Notes: generated from the sequence alone by a model not told the origin. A stretch of 64,000 nt of DNA from Hyphomicrobiales bacterium (GCA_900471815.1 UICE01000004.1:1-64000), one strand, 5' to 3'. Positions 15,395-24,123 are shown, counted from the stretch's first letter. Made by a program: numbers and translations.

Positions 15395-16135
15395 ATGAAG
15401 ATTCTTTTTGCAGGCCCGAGTCTTTCGGGAACCAAGTTCGTGCCGTTGCGCAGCGGAGAGGATGTGCTGCTGCCGGATCATGAATTGACTTGCCGTGGGC
15501 CGGCCAAATGCGGTGACATTACCCATGCCGTGGATCAGGGATTTCGCACGATCGGGCTTGTCGATGGACGCTTTGAGGACGTTGCAGCCGTCTGGCACAA
15601 GGAAATTCTCTATGCCTTGTCAAAAGGCGCAGTGATTTACGGCGCTGCCAGCATGGGCGCTTTGCGTGCCGCCGAATGCTATCCATTCGGCATGATCGGC
15701 ATTGGGGAAGTATTCGAGCGTTATACTTTTGGCGGGCTGGAAGACGATGCGGCTGTTGCGCAGGTTCATGCGCCAGCCGAGTTTGGCTATATCGCATTCA
15801 GCGAGGCAATGGTCACTATTGATGCCACTTTGGAAAGGGCCAAAGCCGCCGGAGCCATCAATCCGGATGAAATGTATTATATTCGCTCAGCAGCGAATGC
15901 GATATTCTTCAAGGAGCGCAGCTGGCGACGGGTTTTTGACAAGATTTCAACCGAAATTGCCGATGGTGAAGCCCGCATAAGACCGCATATCTGCAACATC
16001 AAGCGGCTTGACGCCACATTGTTGCTGGAAGCCATGCTGGAGCAACGCCAGCCGAAGGAAATGGGGGCGCCTGACGATCATTTTCAAGATTGGACCTTCA
16101 ATGAAACCAGCCAATGGCTCAAACTGAAGGTCTAG
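15395..16135 (+). CDS. TfuA-like protein
   Basis: A 246-residue protein of the TfuA family. Characteristic segments are MKILFAGPSLSG at the start, the strand-turn RTIGLVDGRF, WHKEILYALSKGAVIYGAASMGALRAAE around 68-95, and then GIGEVFERYTFG. TfuA was named from the trifolitoxin cluster of Rhizobium. In thioviridamide-type clusters and in methyl-coenzyme M reductase maturation it works with YcaO to install a thioamide, probably helping deliver sulfur. It lies 9 bases after the YcaO stop and is the last gene of the unit. No sulfur-carrier, protease or dedicated transporter gene follows before the polysaccharide locus. Confidence 0.9.
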   Translation: MKILFAGPSLSGTKFVPLRSGEDVLLPDHELTCRGPAKCGDITHAVDQGFRTIGLVDGRFEDVAAVWHKEILYALSKGAVIYGAASMGALRAAECYPFGMIGIGEVFERYTFGGLEDDAAVAQVHAPAEFGYIAFSEAMVTIDATLERAKAAGAINPDEMYYIRSAANAIFFKERSWRRVFDKISTEIADGEARIRPHICNIKRLDATLLLEAMLEQRQPKEMGAPDDHFQDWTFNETSQWLKLKV

Positions 16136-16503
16136 TTTCCTCTACTCCTTAAGTTTCGAGCCTAACCGAATTCAGTACAATCTTATTGGTTAGCGCAGAT
16201 TTTGTAAAAATTTCCGGAAAAAGCCCTTTGAGTCACGCTTGCGTAACGGGCAGAGATTTAGCTTCATATGTGTGGTCGCAAGTTTTAAACGCATGAAAAA
16301 CAAGATCAAAAAAATCAAGCGTGTGTGGGAGCAAGCGGGCAGTCAGTGGGGGACCTACGCCGGAATTCTAAAGTGAATTGAATGTAGAATTTCGGCGTAG
16401 CACTGTTCTTATCCGTCCTGAAGAATCCAACCCAATAATCAAGATCCGGGCATGACGCGCGCTCTCGTGCGCGTACGCCATGTCATGGACGAGGGGCAGT
16501 ATT
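16136..16503. other. Intergenic region after tfuA-like gene
   Basis: A 368-base gap between the peptide cluster and the first glycosyltransferase gene. I see no convincing gene. It contains a long inverted repeat (listed separately) and, near 16455-16475, a GC-rich stretch with CGCGC and GCGCG halves that could form a small hairpin. Confidence 0.5.
16355..16400. promoter_or_regulatory. 16-base inverted repeat before the polysaccharide locus
   Basis: CTACGCCGGAATTCTA (16355-16370) is matched by its reverse complement at 16385-16400 with one mismatch, around a 14-base loop. No run of T follows on either side, so a simple terminator is unlikely. It lies about 105 bases before the first glycosyltransferase start and may be an operator or an RNA hairpin. 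Confidence 0.5.
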
Positions 16504-17724
16504 GTGAAAGTAGCTATCGTTCATTATTGGCTTTTATCGATGCGCGGTGGCGAAAAAGTCCTCGAAGCACTGAGCGAGCTTTACCCCGAGGCAGATATTT
16601 TCACGCTGGTCTATGATCCCGACGCGATCAAGGGCCGGTTGAAAAACCACAAAATCACAACGTCCTTCCTGCAAAAAATACCGGGTTCAAAGAAACATTA
16701 TCAGATGTTGCTGCCTCTAATGCCGCTGGCATTGGAAAGCATGGATCTGACCAGCTATGATTTGATCATCTCAAGCGAATCCGGGCCGGCAAAGGGAATT
16801 ATCCCCAAGCCCGATGCGCTGCATATTTGCTATTGCCACTCACCGATGCGCTACATCTGGGATCATTATTTTTTCTATCATGCCAGCGCGGGCTTCGTGA
16901 AACGATTGTTCATGCCGGTAATAGCATCCTGGCTGCGGCAGTGGGATGTTTCGACCAGCGCACGCGTTGATTGCTTTGTCGCAAATTCGCGCCACATAGC
17001 CAATCGCGTGCGGAGATATTACCGGCGGGACGCGGTTGTTATACATCCGCCCGTCTCAGTGAGTGAATTTGCAATATCCGAAACGGTGGATGACTTCTAC
17101 CTTTGTGCCGGGCAATTGGTAGGCTACAAGCGCGTTGATCTTGCGGTTGAAGCATTCACCAGAATGAACAAGAAGCTTGTCGTGATTGGGACAGGCGAAG
17201 AGATGGCCAGCCTCAAGAGCAAGGCGGGGCCAACGGTGACATTCCTGAATCACCAGCCATTCGCATCATTGAAGAGCCATATGGCACGGTGCAAGGCTCT
17301 GATTTTTCCTGGCGAAGAAGATTTTGGTATCGTGCCGGTTGAAGTAATGGCAAGCGGCCGCCCGGTTCTCGCCTATGGCAAAGGCGGGGCGGTTGACACC
17401 GTGGTCAATGGCCTGTCAGGCATGCTGTTTTCAGAACAATCCGTGGAAGCATTGATTGATTGTGTCGAGCAGTTCGAGCTGGTGGAAAAGAGCTTCGTGC
17501 CTGCCCGAATTCGCGCGCATTCGCTGCGTTTCAGCAAGGAAACATTCAAGGATAAAATGAGCCAGCTCATTCGCAAGGAGTTTGAGCACCGGAATGCGCA
17601 ACAAACCATGGACATGATTTCGCAGACACAAGGAACATCCGACGCGAGAGGGCGCTCGGGCGCTCTTGTCCTTGCCCTGAAGGCTCCGGCACAGACCAGC
17701 ACAAATTCGCTGCGGCCAAGCTGA
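16504..17724 (+). CDS. Glycosyltransferase family 4 protein
   Basis: A GT-B fold sugar transferase of about 406 residues. It opens with KVAIVHYWLLSMRGGEKVLEAL, the donor-side glycine loop of GT4 enzymes, has HICYCHSPMRYIWD in the middle, and shows the nucleotide-sugar motif PGEEDFGIVPVEVMASGRPVLAYGKGG (E-x7-E region) near residue 275-300. The GTG at 16504 follows GAGGGGC and begins right before the conserved strand; the ATG at 16480 is an alternative that adds eight residues. The last 50 residues are low-complexity and not part of the enzyme fold. It would add a sugar to a lipid-linked repeat unit at the cytoplasmic face. The next glycosyltransferase follows 14 bases later. Confidence 0.88.
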   Translation: MKVAIVHYWLLSMRGGEKVLEALSELYPEADIFTLVYDPDAIKGRLKNHKITTSFLQKIPGSKKHYQMLLPLMPLALESMDLTSYDLIISSESGPAKGIIPKPDALHICYCHSPMRYIWDHYFFYHASAGFVKRLFMPVIASWLRQWDVSTSARVDCFVANSRHIANRVRRYYRRDAVVIHPPVSVSEFAISETVDDFYLCAGQLVGYKRVDLAVEAFTRMNKKLVVIGTGEEMASLKSKAGPTVTFLNHQPFASLKSHMARCKALIFPGEEDFGIVPVEVMASGRPVLAYGKGGAVDTVVNGLSGMLFSEQSVEALIDCVEQFELVEKSFVPARIRAHSLRFSKETFKDKMSQLIRKEFEHRNAQQTMDMISQTQGTSDARGRSGALVLALKAPAQTSTNSLRPS

Positions 17725-17738
17725 AGGATATCGCAGCT

Positions 17739-19028
17739 ATGTTGGAACGCGTCGTGATCATCAATGATGAAGCTGTGGCCAGCGGCGGCGCGGCGGCTTT
17801 GGCTCTGCTGTCAGCACGCCTGCTGCATGAGGCCGGAATACCCGTTACTTTTCTGACAGGCGATACTGGCACCGGCTTTCCATTGCAGGGCAATCATAAT
17901 GTGGAAATTGACGGGTTGGGAAGCCAGCCGCTGCTGAAATTGCCGGTTCACAGGCGGATCATGGATGGCGCCTATAACAAGGCCGCTTATGAGGCGATCA
18001 CACGTTACATTGCGCAAAATGACACGCCTGGCACGGTCTATCATGTCCATGCATGGGCCCAGATACTCTCACCCTCGATATTTTCAGCGCTTAAGCCGGT
18101 CTATAGCCGCCTGATAATATCGGCGCACGATTTTACTTTGGTGTGTCCCAACGGGAGCTATGCTAATTTCAAGACAAATAGCGTGTGTTCCCTAACACCG
18201 CTAAGCGGACAATGTCTGGCTTCAAACTGCGACAAGCGACGCTATGCCGACAAGCTGTGGCGTTTTGCGCGGTCGTGGTTGCGCACACGGCTTCTGGACA
18301 TGTCCAAATCCAACTGCACGATTGCGTCCATTCATCCAATGATGAATCCATGGCTCGAAAGAGGGGGAATTCCCTCATCGCGCATCAGAACGGTGCTTAA
18401 TCCGGTCAAGCCATTTGCGAAAAGGCGCATCCCTGCCGAAGAGAATAGTGACATATTCTTTATAGGGCGGCTCGAGTTTGAAAAGGGCGTCGATATTGCT
18501 GCTGAAGCCGCGCGAACGGTAGGACGGCGGCTGCGCGTTATTGGAGATGGAGCATTTCGCGAGGAGTTGCTCCAGCGCTATCCGGAGGTTATCTGCGAGG
18601 GCTGGAAAACTCATGACGAGATCAGTGCCCTTTTACAGGAAGCGCGGTTTGTGGTTATGCCGAGCAGACTTCCCGAACCCTTTGGCCTGGTTGCTCATGA
18701 AAGCCTCCAAAGCGGAATCCCAATCGTAGCCTTCAAGTCTGCATTCATTGCCAATGAAGCGCAGGAGCTCGGATGCGGCATAGTTGCCGAAGCGTCTGAC
18801 GCTGAAAGCCTGGCAGCAGCCTTTGCAGAACTCGACAGCGATGACCGGCTTCAGCACATGAGCAAGACCGCATTTGCTCTTTCTCCAGGCTTGGCCAATA
18901 CGCCGCAAAGTTGGTGTAATGAACTGATCGCCCTTTATGGCGAATGTCTGGCCGGTGAAAAATTGCCGGATACTGCACCGGCGCTTGATTCCTCCGCCGG
19001 AATGCACCCTTCTTACCAAGCGATCTGA
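17739..19028 (+). CDS. Glycosyltransferase family 4 protein
   Basis: A 429-residue GT-B transferase. The N-terminal domain has the glycine-rich donor loop SGGAAALALLSARLLHEAG and an acceptor-side segment with SAHDFTLVCPNGSY, followed by several cysteines (CSLTPLSGQCLASNCDKR) typical of a subgroup that may bind metal. The C-terminal domain shows IFFIGRLEFEKGVDIAAEAA and PSRLPEPFGLVAHESLQSGIPIVAF, the usual GT4 signature. It forms a two-gene unit with the transferase before it. Its donor and acceptor sugars cannot be predicted from sequence. Confidence 0.87.
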   Translation: MLERVVIINDEAVASGGAAALALLSARLLHEAGIPVTFLTGDTGTGFPLQGNHNVEIDGLGSQPLLKLPVHRRIMDGAYNKAAYEAITRYIAQNDTPGTVYHVHAWAQILSPSIFSALKPVYSRLIISAHDFTLVCPNGSYANFKTNSVCSLTPLSGQCLASNCDKRRYADKLWRFARSWLRTRLLDMSKSNCTIASIHPMMNPWLERGGIPSSRIRTVLNPVKPFAKRRIPAEENSDIFFIGRLEFEKGVDIAAEAARTVGRRLRVIGDGAFREELLQRYPEVICEGWKTHDEISALLQEARFVVMPSRLPEPFGLVAHESLQSGIPIVAFKSAFIANEAQELGCGIVAEASDAESLAAAFAELDSDDRLQHMSKTAFALSPGLANTPQSWCNELIALYGECLAGEKLPDTAPALDSSAGMHPSYQAI

Positions 19029-19209
19029 TCATCAAGCCTTTAAGGACGCCTACTTCGATTGCTCGGGGTTAGGCGCGCTATCCATTTATTCATACTTTTT
19101 GGTTAAAGTTGTAATTGATTTAGGAGAGGTCTAAATCTGCCGGGCTATCTTTGGTCCAAATTCAAGGTTAGAATTGACCTCAGTGTAAAAATGCATCGTT
19201 AAGAGATAG

Positions 19210-19356
19210 ATGAAAAATACTTCTGAAAATCTTGAGACCACAACCCAACGACCCTCGAAGTCATTCTTTGACCTCGTTGAGGAGAAGTATCTTATTCGTT
19301 GGGCTGCATTCTTTCTTTGCGTGGTTTTCTGGCTCGTCATTTGGCGGATGACTTAA
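19210..19356 (+). CDS. Small single-span membrane protein
   Basis: A 48-codon frame with a polar, Thr-rich start (MKNTSENLETTTQRP), a charged linker (FFDLVEEKYLIRW) and a hydrophobic helix of about 17 residues (AAFFLCVVFWLVIW) near the C-terminus, ending RMT. A weak AAGAG motif precedes the ATG. The layout is typical of tail-anchored micro-proteins. I do not recognise it. It lies in the gap after two glycosyltransferase genes and converges on the next small gene with 6 bases between them. Confidence 0.45.
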   Translation: MKNTSENLETTTQRPSKSFFDLVEEKYLIRWAAFFLCVVFWLVIWRMT

Positions 19357-19362
19357 AGCGAT

Positions 19363-19638
19363 TTATCGCTCGTTTAACTCATCATCACCTGCCGCGAGCC
19401 ACTCCCGCAAAATAGCTACAGACATTGGTCCGAGATTGGGAATGAGATTCAATTCCAGCGTGGATGCCCATTGTCTGTCCGGCTCCCAATCAGGAGGCAT
19501 GTCCCATGGTGCTCCGCCATACTCGACCCACAATGCGTTAGCGATCCGCGTATGGACCGTTTTGGAAGGACAAAACGTTTGAAGAAGATGGGGCATGAGT
19601 AACCCAGATAAGAGTTGCATCCGTATCACACCGATCAC
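19363..19638 (-). CDS. Hypothetical small protein with alpha-CTD-like helix-hairpin
   Basis: Up to 91 residues; a start at the ATG at 19620 would give 85. The C-terminal third, LELNLIPNLGPMSVAILREW, has the helix-hairpin pattern (leucine/isoleucine, P-N-x-G-x-x-S, then a helix) seen in the RNA polymerase alpha C-terminal domain and the TfoX C-terminal domain, where it contacts DNA or protein. The middle is rich in Trp and Pro. It could be a small DNA-binding or adaptor protein. The family is not recognised with certainty. It lies upstream of nothing obvious: the next minus-strand gene on its left ends far away, and the exoY-like gene reads toward it. Confidence 0.5.
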   Translation of the reverse strand: MIGVIRMQLLSGLLMPHLLQTFCPSKTVHTRIANALWVEYGGAPWDMPPDWEPDRQWASTLELNLIPNLGPMSVAILREWLAAGDDELNER

Positions 19639-19741
19639 TATGTTCGTCAGAGCCGTTTGAAGTGCATTGCCCTAACTCTCTGTTGCTACGCAATTCCCGA
19701 TGGAAAGCCCGTTCAGCTTTTCCTGGAGCAAGTTTCAATAT

Positions 19742-20419
19742 TCAGCAGCTGCCTTTCGCAAATAGCACCACCGACGCCGTGCGGACCATGATTTTCAGGT
19801 CTACCCAGATAGAGCGCGACTTGAAGTAGTCTGTGTCCAGCTTTACCCGCGTATCATACCCGGTATCACTGCGGCCGCTGACCTGCCACAGACCCGTTAT
19901 GCCCGGCTTCATCGCGATGTAATACCGATAGGAATCGCCGTAGCGGCCGATCTCATCCATGACGATGGGACGTGGTCCGACAATACTCATTTCCCCACGC
20001 AGTACATTTATGAGTTGGGGAAGTTCGTCCAGGCTTGAAATCCGCAAAATGCGACCGACCCGATGGATTCTCGGATCAGTTTTGAGCTTTTGTGTTTCCG
20101 TCCATTCACGCAAGGATTCCGGACAGTGCGCCAGCAGCGTAACGAGGCGTGCATCTGCATCTTTCGCCATGGAGCGGAACTTGAAACAAGTGAACTCTTT
20201 GCCGTTCAGGCCGATTCTGCGTTGCCTATATACGATAGGAAAGCCGTCAGTTGCTGCCAAAGTACCTATGATGCAGACTAAGACCGGAAAGAGAAATATT
20301 AGCGCGGCGGTGGCCAGTATAACGTCAAGAGTTCTCTTGATTACAATGTAGGACATCCGGTTCTTTGCCGGCATTTTTTCGGTCCGCTGTTCTATCAGCG
20401 GTTCTGTTATGTAGGACAT
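19742..20419 (-). CDS. Undecaprenyl-phosphate sugar-phosphate transferase (ExoY-like)
   Basis: A polyisoprenyl-phosphate hexose-1-phosphate transferase of about 225 residues. It has one N-terminal membrane helix (VILATAALIFLFPVLVCIIG) and the full catalytic core: YRQRRIGLNGKEFTCFKFRSM, SSLDELPQLINVLRGEMSIVGPRP and KPGITGLWQVSGRS. This enzyme starts repeat-unit synthesis by moving a sugar phosphate from a UDP-sugar onto undecaprenyl phosphate; in Rhizobium ExoY uses galactose or glucose. The ATG at 20419 is preferred over the one at 20443 because GGGGTCAGG precedes it and homologues start near there. It stands alone on the minus strand with a long AT-rich upstream region. Confidence 0.93.
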   Translation of the reverse strand: MSYITEPLIEQRTEKMPAKNRMSYIVIKRTLDVILATAALIFLFPVLVCIIGTLAATDGFPIVYRQRRIGLNGKEFTCFKFRSMAKDADARLVTLLAHCPESLREWTETQKLKTDPRIHRVGRILRISSLDELPQLINVLRGEMSIVGPRPIVMDEIGRYGDSYRYYIAMKPGITGLWQVSGRSDTGYDTRVKLDTDYFKSRSIWVDLKIMVRTASVVLFAKGSC

Positions 20420-20802
20420 AATCCTGACCCCAACCATTCCCATAGTTTCGGCTGCCCAGACGCGTAGCGCTGGAAATCCTCTTGAATCGCGGCAAAATCA
20501 TTGCGTCCTAAAAAACCGCCCAAGCAAAGCAGTATTTTTAGTTACGAAATTTGCATTCTATACGCTGTGAGCACAGTATTGCATGTCTGGTTGCATGGTT
20601 TTATTTGTTTTATGATTCCCTGCATACAATTAAACTATAGTATAAATGTTTTGCGTCAATAATTAATAGTACTTAAAGAAATATGTTATGCCCTTAGTAA
20701 TAATCATTAAAATTAGAGCTAAATGCCGTTATGGCCTAACCGGGCAGCGCGAAATATGTTGCAATGTCAAGAGGATGGTAGCACCAGACCTTGAAGCAAA
20801 GG
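20420..20802. other. AT-rich intergenic region upstream of exoY-like gene
   Basis: A 383-base gap between two minus-strand genes. Bases about 20520-20720 are strongly AT-rich with many short A and T runs. No gene is seen. It must hold the exoY-like promoter, and such AT-rich stretches are typical targets for MucR/Ros-type silencers in this order of bacteria; that link is inference. Confidence 0.45.
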
Positions 20803-22368
20803 TTATTTTGTTTTGCACAGATCTATAACAAACCGGGTTCCGAGCGTATCCAGATGGTGGCAGCCAACAATACCAGTCATGAAATCGGGTCTAACGGATT
20901 TTATGGTTTCTTCGACATAGTCTTCGGAATCGAGTCTGGTAATTTCCTGGATATTCAGACCGTAACCGTAAATCCCATGAGAGTTACACTGCGACGGGCG
21001 TAAAACCCGATCACCTATGATATGGACGCGGCCCCCATTCCTTGCGATATCACTTCCAATAATGACGGGGTTGCGTTTGTGGGGGACAACTCTTTTCAGG
21101 TCAGGTCCATCAACGGCGAATGCATAAAGTTCGCTGGAGTGATCCATGAAAGTGTGATGATCCGAAAGGGAGGTCAGCAACCACCATTGCCCTTTGACCT
21201 TGAACATAGTGGTGTCAGCAGGGCTTTTGCCTTCAAGCGCTGTTGAATGAAGCTCCCATCTCAGGGGAAATTGTGTGCAGCGCCATATCTCCACCCGGTC
21301 TGTCTGGTGGGTTTCCGGAATCATGTAAATGTCCGGGCCGTCATTGAAGACGAATGGATAGGAAAGATGGTAACTCGTACGCAGGCAAGTTCCGAGAAAT
21401 TCGACTTCTGATCCGGACAGCCGTGCGACAGATATCCAGGCGTTCATACTGTTATCCGGGAAACATTCGAAAAAGACATAGTCCTGGTTTTGCCATCGAA
21501 ACAGGAAGGGATCAGCGGCCCACATTCTGTCGGCGAGCTTTAGAGGGGTAGCCTTATCGGGGGTAAAGTTTTCGATACTCCCATCCCCCATATAAACGCC
21601 CCAGCTCCTTGAGTTGAGCCCAAGAATTGATCTTGCTCGCACTGCAAGTTTTCCAATGATGTTACGGCCAAGCTGTCCCAGATAAAGGATAGAATCGCTA
21701 AGTTGAGGTGCGGCTCGCATATCTACGGAGAGCGTGGCGGGGCTTGTGGAAAACTTCCTCGTCTCTGCCAATCTGCGTAACTCGCGCAGCAGCAGCAGGA
21801 CAGACTTCTCCTTGATAAAGGCTCCATTGAGCGCCGCGCTATATTTGGTGTTGTAGCCGGCACTGGAAATGACGAGCGGCTCAGGCTCCGAGCCAAGGCG
21901 AGCTGACAATTGAACCACAGTCAGTGCCTTGCGATCTTTCACTTCCCAAAACCCGGTCCAGTCATGTCCGCTGGCCACTTTATCGACGAAATCGAGAGAC
22001 CATTCGCCAAACTCGATCTGGTCGAGACATTGCTGCGGAAGCGGTTTTGCCGTCAATCGCACTGCCACATCAATATTTACGCCCAGCAGACCGTCGCGGC
22101 CTACACGTATGGATTCGGGTAATTTGTATTGCTGATTTCCGAAAGGTTGAGCGGGATAGCGCCGTTGTTTAACAAATACCTGCTTCTCTACCCGATCAAT
22201 CAATTTTCCAACAAACGACGTGTCATGCGCCGGCACTGGACCAGTTTCGATAACAGCCTTCAGATTGAACTCAGGACAATCAAGAACACCCTTTAAAAAC
22301 TTGATCTCCCAATTCTGTAATCGATCCATGGAATCAGTGATGATTCCAATACGAAGTCTCGTAGACAT
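20803..22368 (-). CDS. Glucosamine inositolphosphorylceramide transferase (GINT1)-like protein
   Basis: A 521-residue protein in two parts. The N-terminal 230 residues resemble a formyltransferase-like or Rossmann-type domain (RLRIGIITDSMDRLQNWEIKFL). The C-terminal 270 residues match the five-bladed propeller-like domain found in plant GINT1 proteins and bacterial relatives: MWAADPFLFRWQNQDYVFFE, then SYPFVFNDGPDIYMIPET, and ADTTMFKVKGQWWLLTS. The plant protein adds a sugar to inositol phosphorylceramide. Bacterial copies often sit in polysaccharide loci and have no proven role. The ATG at 22368 has a very strong ribosome site (AGGGGGG); the longer frame to 22707 overlaps the divergent flippase gene and is rejected. 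Confidence 0.72.
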   Translation of the reverse strand: MSTRLRIGIITDSMDRLQNWEIKFLKGVLDCPEFNLKAVIETGPVPAHDTSFVGKLIDRVEKQVFVKQRRYPAQPFGNQQYKLPESIRVGRDGLLGVNIDVAVRLTAKPLPQQCLDQIEFGEWSLDFVDKVASGHDWTGFWEVKDRKALTVVQLSARLGSEPEPLVISSAGYNTKYSAALNGAFIKEKSVLLLLRELRRLAETRKFSTSPATLSVDMRAAPQLSDSILYLGQLGRNIIGKLAVRARSILGLNSRSWGVYMGDGSIENFTPDKATPLKLADRMWAADPFLFRWQNQDYVFFECFPDNSMNAWISVARLSGSEVEFLGTCLRTSYHLSYPFVFNDGPDIYMIPETHQTDRVEIWRCTQFPLRWELHSTALEGKSPADTTMFKVKGQWWLLTSLSDHHTFMDHSSELYAFAVDGPDLKRVVPHKRNPVIIGSDIARNGGRVHIIGDRVLRPSQCNSHGIYGYGLNIQEITRLDSEDYVEETIKSVRPDFMTGIVGCHHLDTLGTRFVIDLCKTK

Positions 22369-22569
22369 TCTGCCCCCTAAACCTGGTCTCATCGATCCTC
22401 GGATTGCGTTCAAATGCGCGAATTTCTCAGGATGAGCACGGCTTAGCATTGAATGTTCCACTTTCATGAGCATCCGTCCAGAATGCCTAATCCAATTGAT
22501 TAGAGGGGTAATTCCTGAAACAAAACGGGCCATCTGGTATGGATGAAGCGATCGTTTTGAGCAGTCAGG

Positions 22570-24123
22570 TTGGTGTTCAAAGCATGTGCCGGAGGCATCA
22601 CGCTGAAACAGGGTTCTCAGATAATAGCCGAGAGGCTCACGCCCAGGAAAGCTGCCGTCATGGCGTTTATGGCGATGGCTTCGCGTATCTGCGCCCAACT
22701 TGCGCAAGTGCTGGTATTCATTCTGGCAGCGCGAATGCTGTCGGCGGCTGAATTTGGTGTTTATACCCTGATCCTTGCCATAGCCATACTGCTGACCCGT
22801 GTCGCCGAAGCGGGCTCGCGGGAGTTTATAATGAGCTGCCGCGAGGATATCTCGCTGTTCAATCAGATTGCTACAATGGCTCTCGCCAGCGGTGCGGCGG
22901 CGATGGCTATCGGCCTTGCTGTTTCCGGCGTACTGGACCGTTTTTTCGAAATGAGGCTGGCGGCTGAAATTCTCGTCATCTTTTCAGTCTGGGTGGTATT
23001 TGCAACCTTTAGCGCAGTTTATGCTGGCATATTGGTTCGTCAAAGCAGATCCGAAATGCACTCGATTCTGCTCATGGTCGGCGAAGGTGTTGGCCTGGCG
23101 ATCACCTTGGCTGGATTGCTTGCAGGATGGGGAATATTTGCCTTGGCCGTGGGCAAGCTCTTCATGCAAATCACCTATCTTTGCAGCGCGATGCTCATAA
23201 CGCGGTGGGTTCCGCGTCTGCGGCTTCACTGGGCCATCGTAAAAGAACTCGCAGCATTCTCCCGCTATATATTGGCGACCCGCATGGTCGCCTATTTCCA
23301 TACTTATGCGGTGACTTTCGCAATCGGAATATTCTTTGGCACGGCGAGCGTGGGTTACTACCGGGTGGCAGATCGTCTGGGATCGTCGTTCGCCGATATG
23401 ATGGATGAACCAAGCCGGTTGATAGCCTGGGTTAGCCTGAGGCGTTCTATCCGGGAAAATCAGACCCTTCAGGAACTCAAGCGAGGTGTGGGGCGGGAAG
23501 CGACCGTGCTTTTGCCCTTCCTGCTGGCTCTGGCTGCCCCTATTTTCATTGGCCTTGCGCTTGTGTCGGAGACGCTGGTCGTTCTTCTGCTTGGCGATCA
23601 GTGGCATCCGGCGGCTCCACTGACTGCTCTCCTTGCCCTGATGTACATGCTGTATAGTCCAGGCGTATTAACCGAGCCGCTTTTGTCGCTAACGGGGCAG
23701 GTGCGACGGCTACCGCTCGTCTCGCTATGCAACATGGTCGTCGCCGTTATCTTCCTGCTTGGAGCCGTGCCCTTCGGTATAATGGGTGTCGCTATCGGCC
23801 AGGTAATGGCAGCCGCGATCACGGCAGGCGTAACGATATGGCTGCAAAGCCATTACGGCGGCGTTAGCTGGAAGCGTGTCGGGGCCAGCAGCATTATCAT
23901 CGTGCCGAGCCTGATCGCGATGGTCGCGTGCATAATCTGGGTATCGCAACTCTCTCTATCGCCCGCACTAGACCTCGGACTAAAAATTCTGACGGGGGCT
24001 TTGGTCTATGTTTGCGTACTCGTCGTGCTCTACATTTCCTTTTTCAAAGTGAGCAACACTTTTACCTGGAAGAAGGTGAAAGTGCCACCAAACCCAACGT
24101 CTGAAGTCGAGGAGAGTTACTGA
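22570..24123 (+). CDS. Polysaccharide flippase (Wzx/MATE-like)
   Basis: Up to 517 residues, with about 12-14 membrane helices and the pattern of MOP-superfamily lipid-linked oligosaccharide flippases: AARMLSAAEFGVYTLILA near the start, basic loops between helix pairs, and GTASVGYYRVADRLGSSF in the middle. It would move the undecaprenyl-linked repeat unit across the inner membrane for polymerisation. The start is uncertain: TTG 22570, GTG 22573 or ATG 22660 (AGGAAAG upstream) are all possible, and the ATG places the first helix right at the N-terminus. It is divergent from the GINT1-like gene and overlaps the following methyltransferase gene by one base (TGATG). Confidence 0.87.
   Translation: MVFKACAGGITLKQGSQIIAERLTPRKAAVMAFMAMASRICAQLAQVLVFILAARMLSAAEFGVYTLILAIAILLTRVAEAGSREFIMSCREDISLFNQIATMALASGAAAMAIGLAVSGVLDRFFEMRLAAEILVIFSVWVVFATFSAVYAGILVRQSRSEMHSILLMVGEGVGLAITLAGLLAGWGIFALAVGKLFMQITYLCSAMLITRWVPRLRLHWAIVKELAAFSRYILATRMVAYFHTYAVTFAIGIFFGTASVGYYRVADRLGSSFADMMDEPSRLIAWVSLRRSIRENQTLQELKRGVGREATVLLPFLLALAAPIFIGLALVSETLVVLLLGDQWHPAAPLTALLALMYMLYSPGVLTEPLLSLTGQVRRLPLVSLCNMVVAVIFLLGAVPFGIMGVAIGQVMAAAITAGVTIWLQSHYGGVSWKRVGASSIIIVPSLIAMVACIIWVSQLSLSPALDLGLKILTGALVYVCVLVVLYISFFKVSNTFTWKKVKVPPNPTSEVEESY

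Noticed and set aside
14129-16135. Classical azole (TOMM) cluster
   Set aside because: No flavin dehydrogenase or E1/F-like partner, no Cys or Thr in the repeat units, and YcaO lacks a proline-rich C-terminus; TfuA points to thioamides.
16455-16475. Terminator for the peptide cluster
   Set aside because: The CGCGC/GCGCG stem is short and no T run follows, so termination is not supported.
22369-22707. N-terminal extension of the GINT1-like protein
   Set aside because: The extra 113 residues are basic and non-conserved in look, overlap the divergent flippase gene, and a very strong ribosome site precedes the ATG at 22368.
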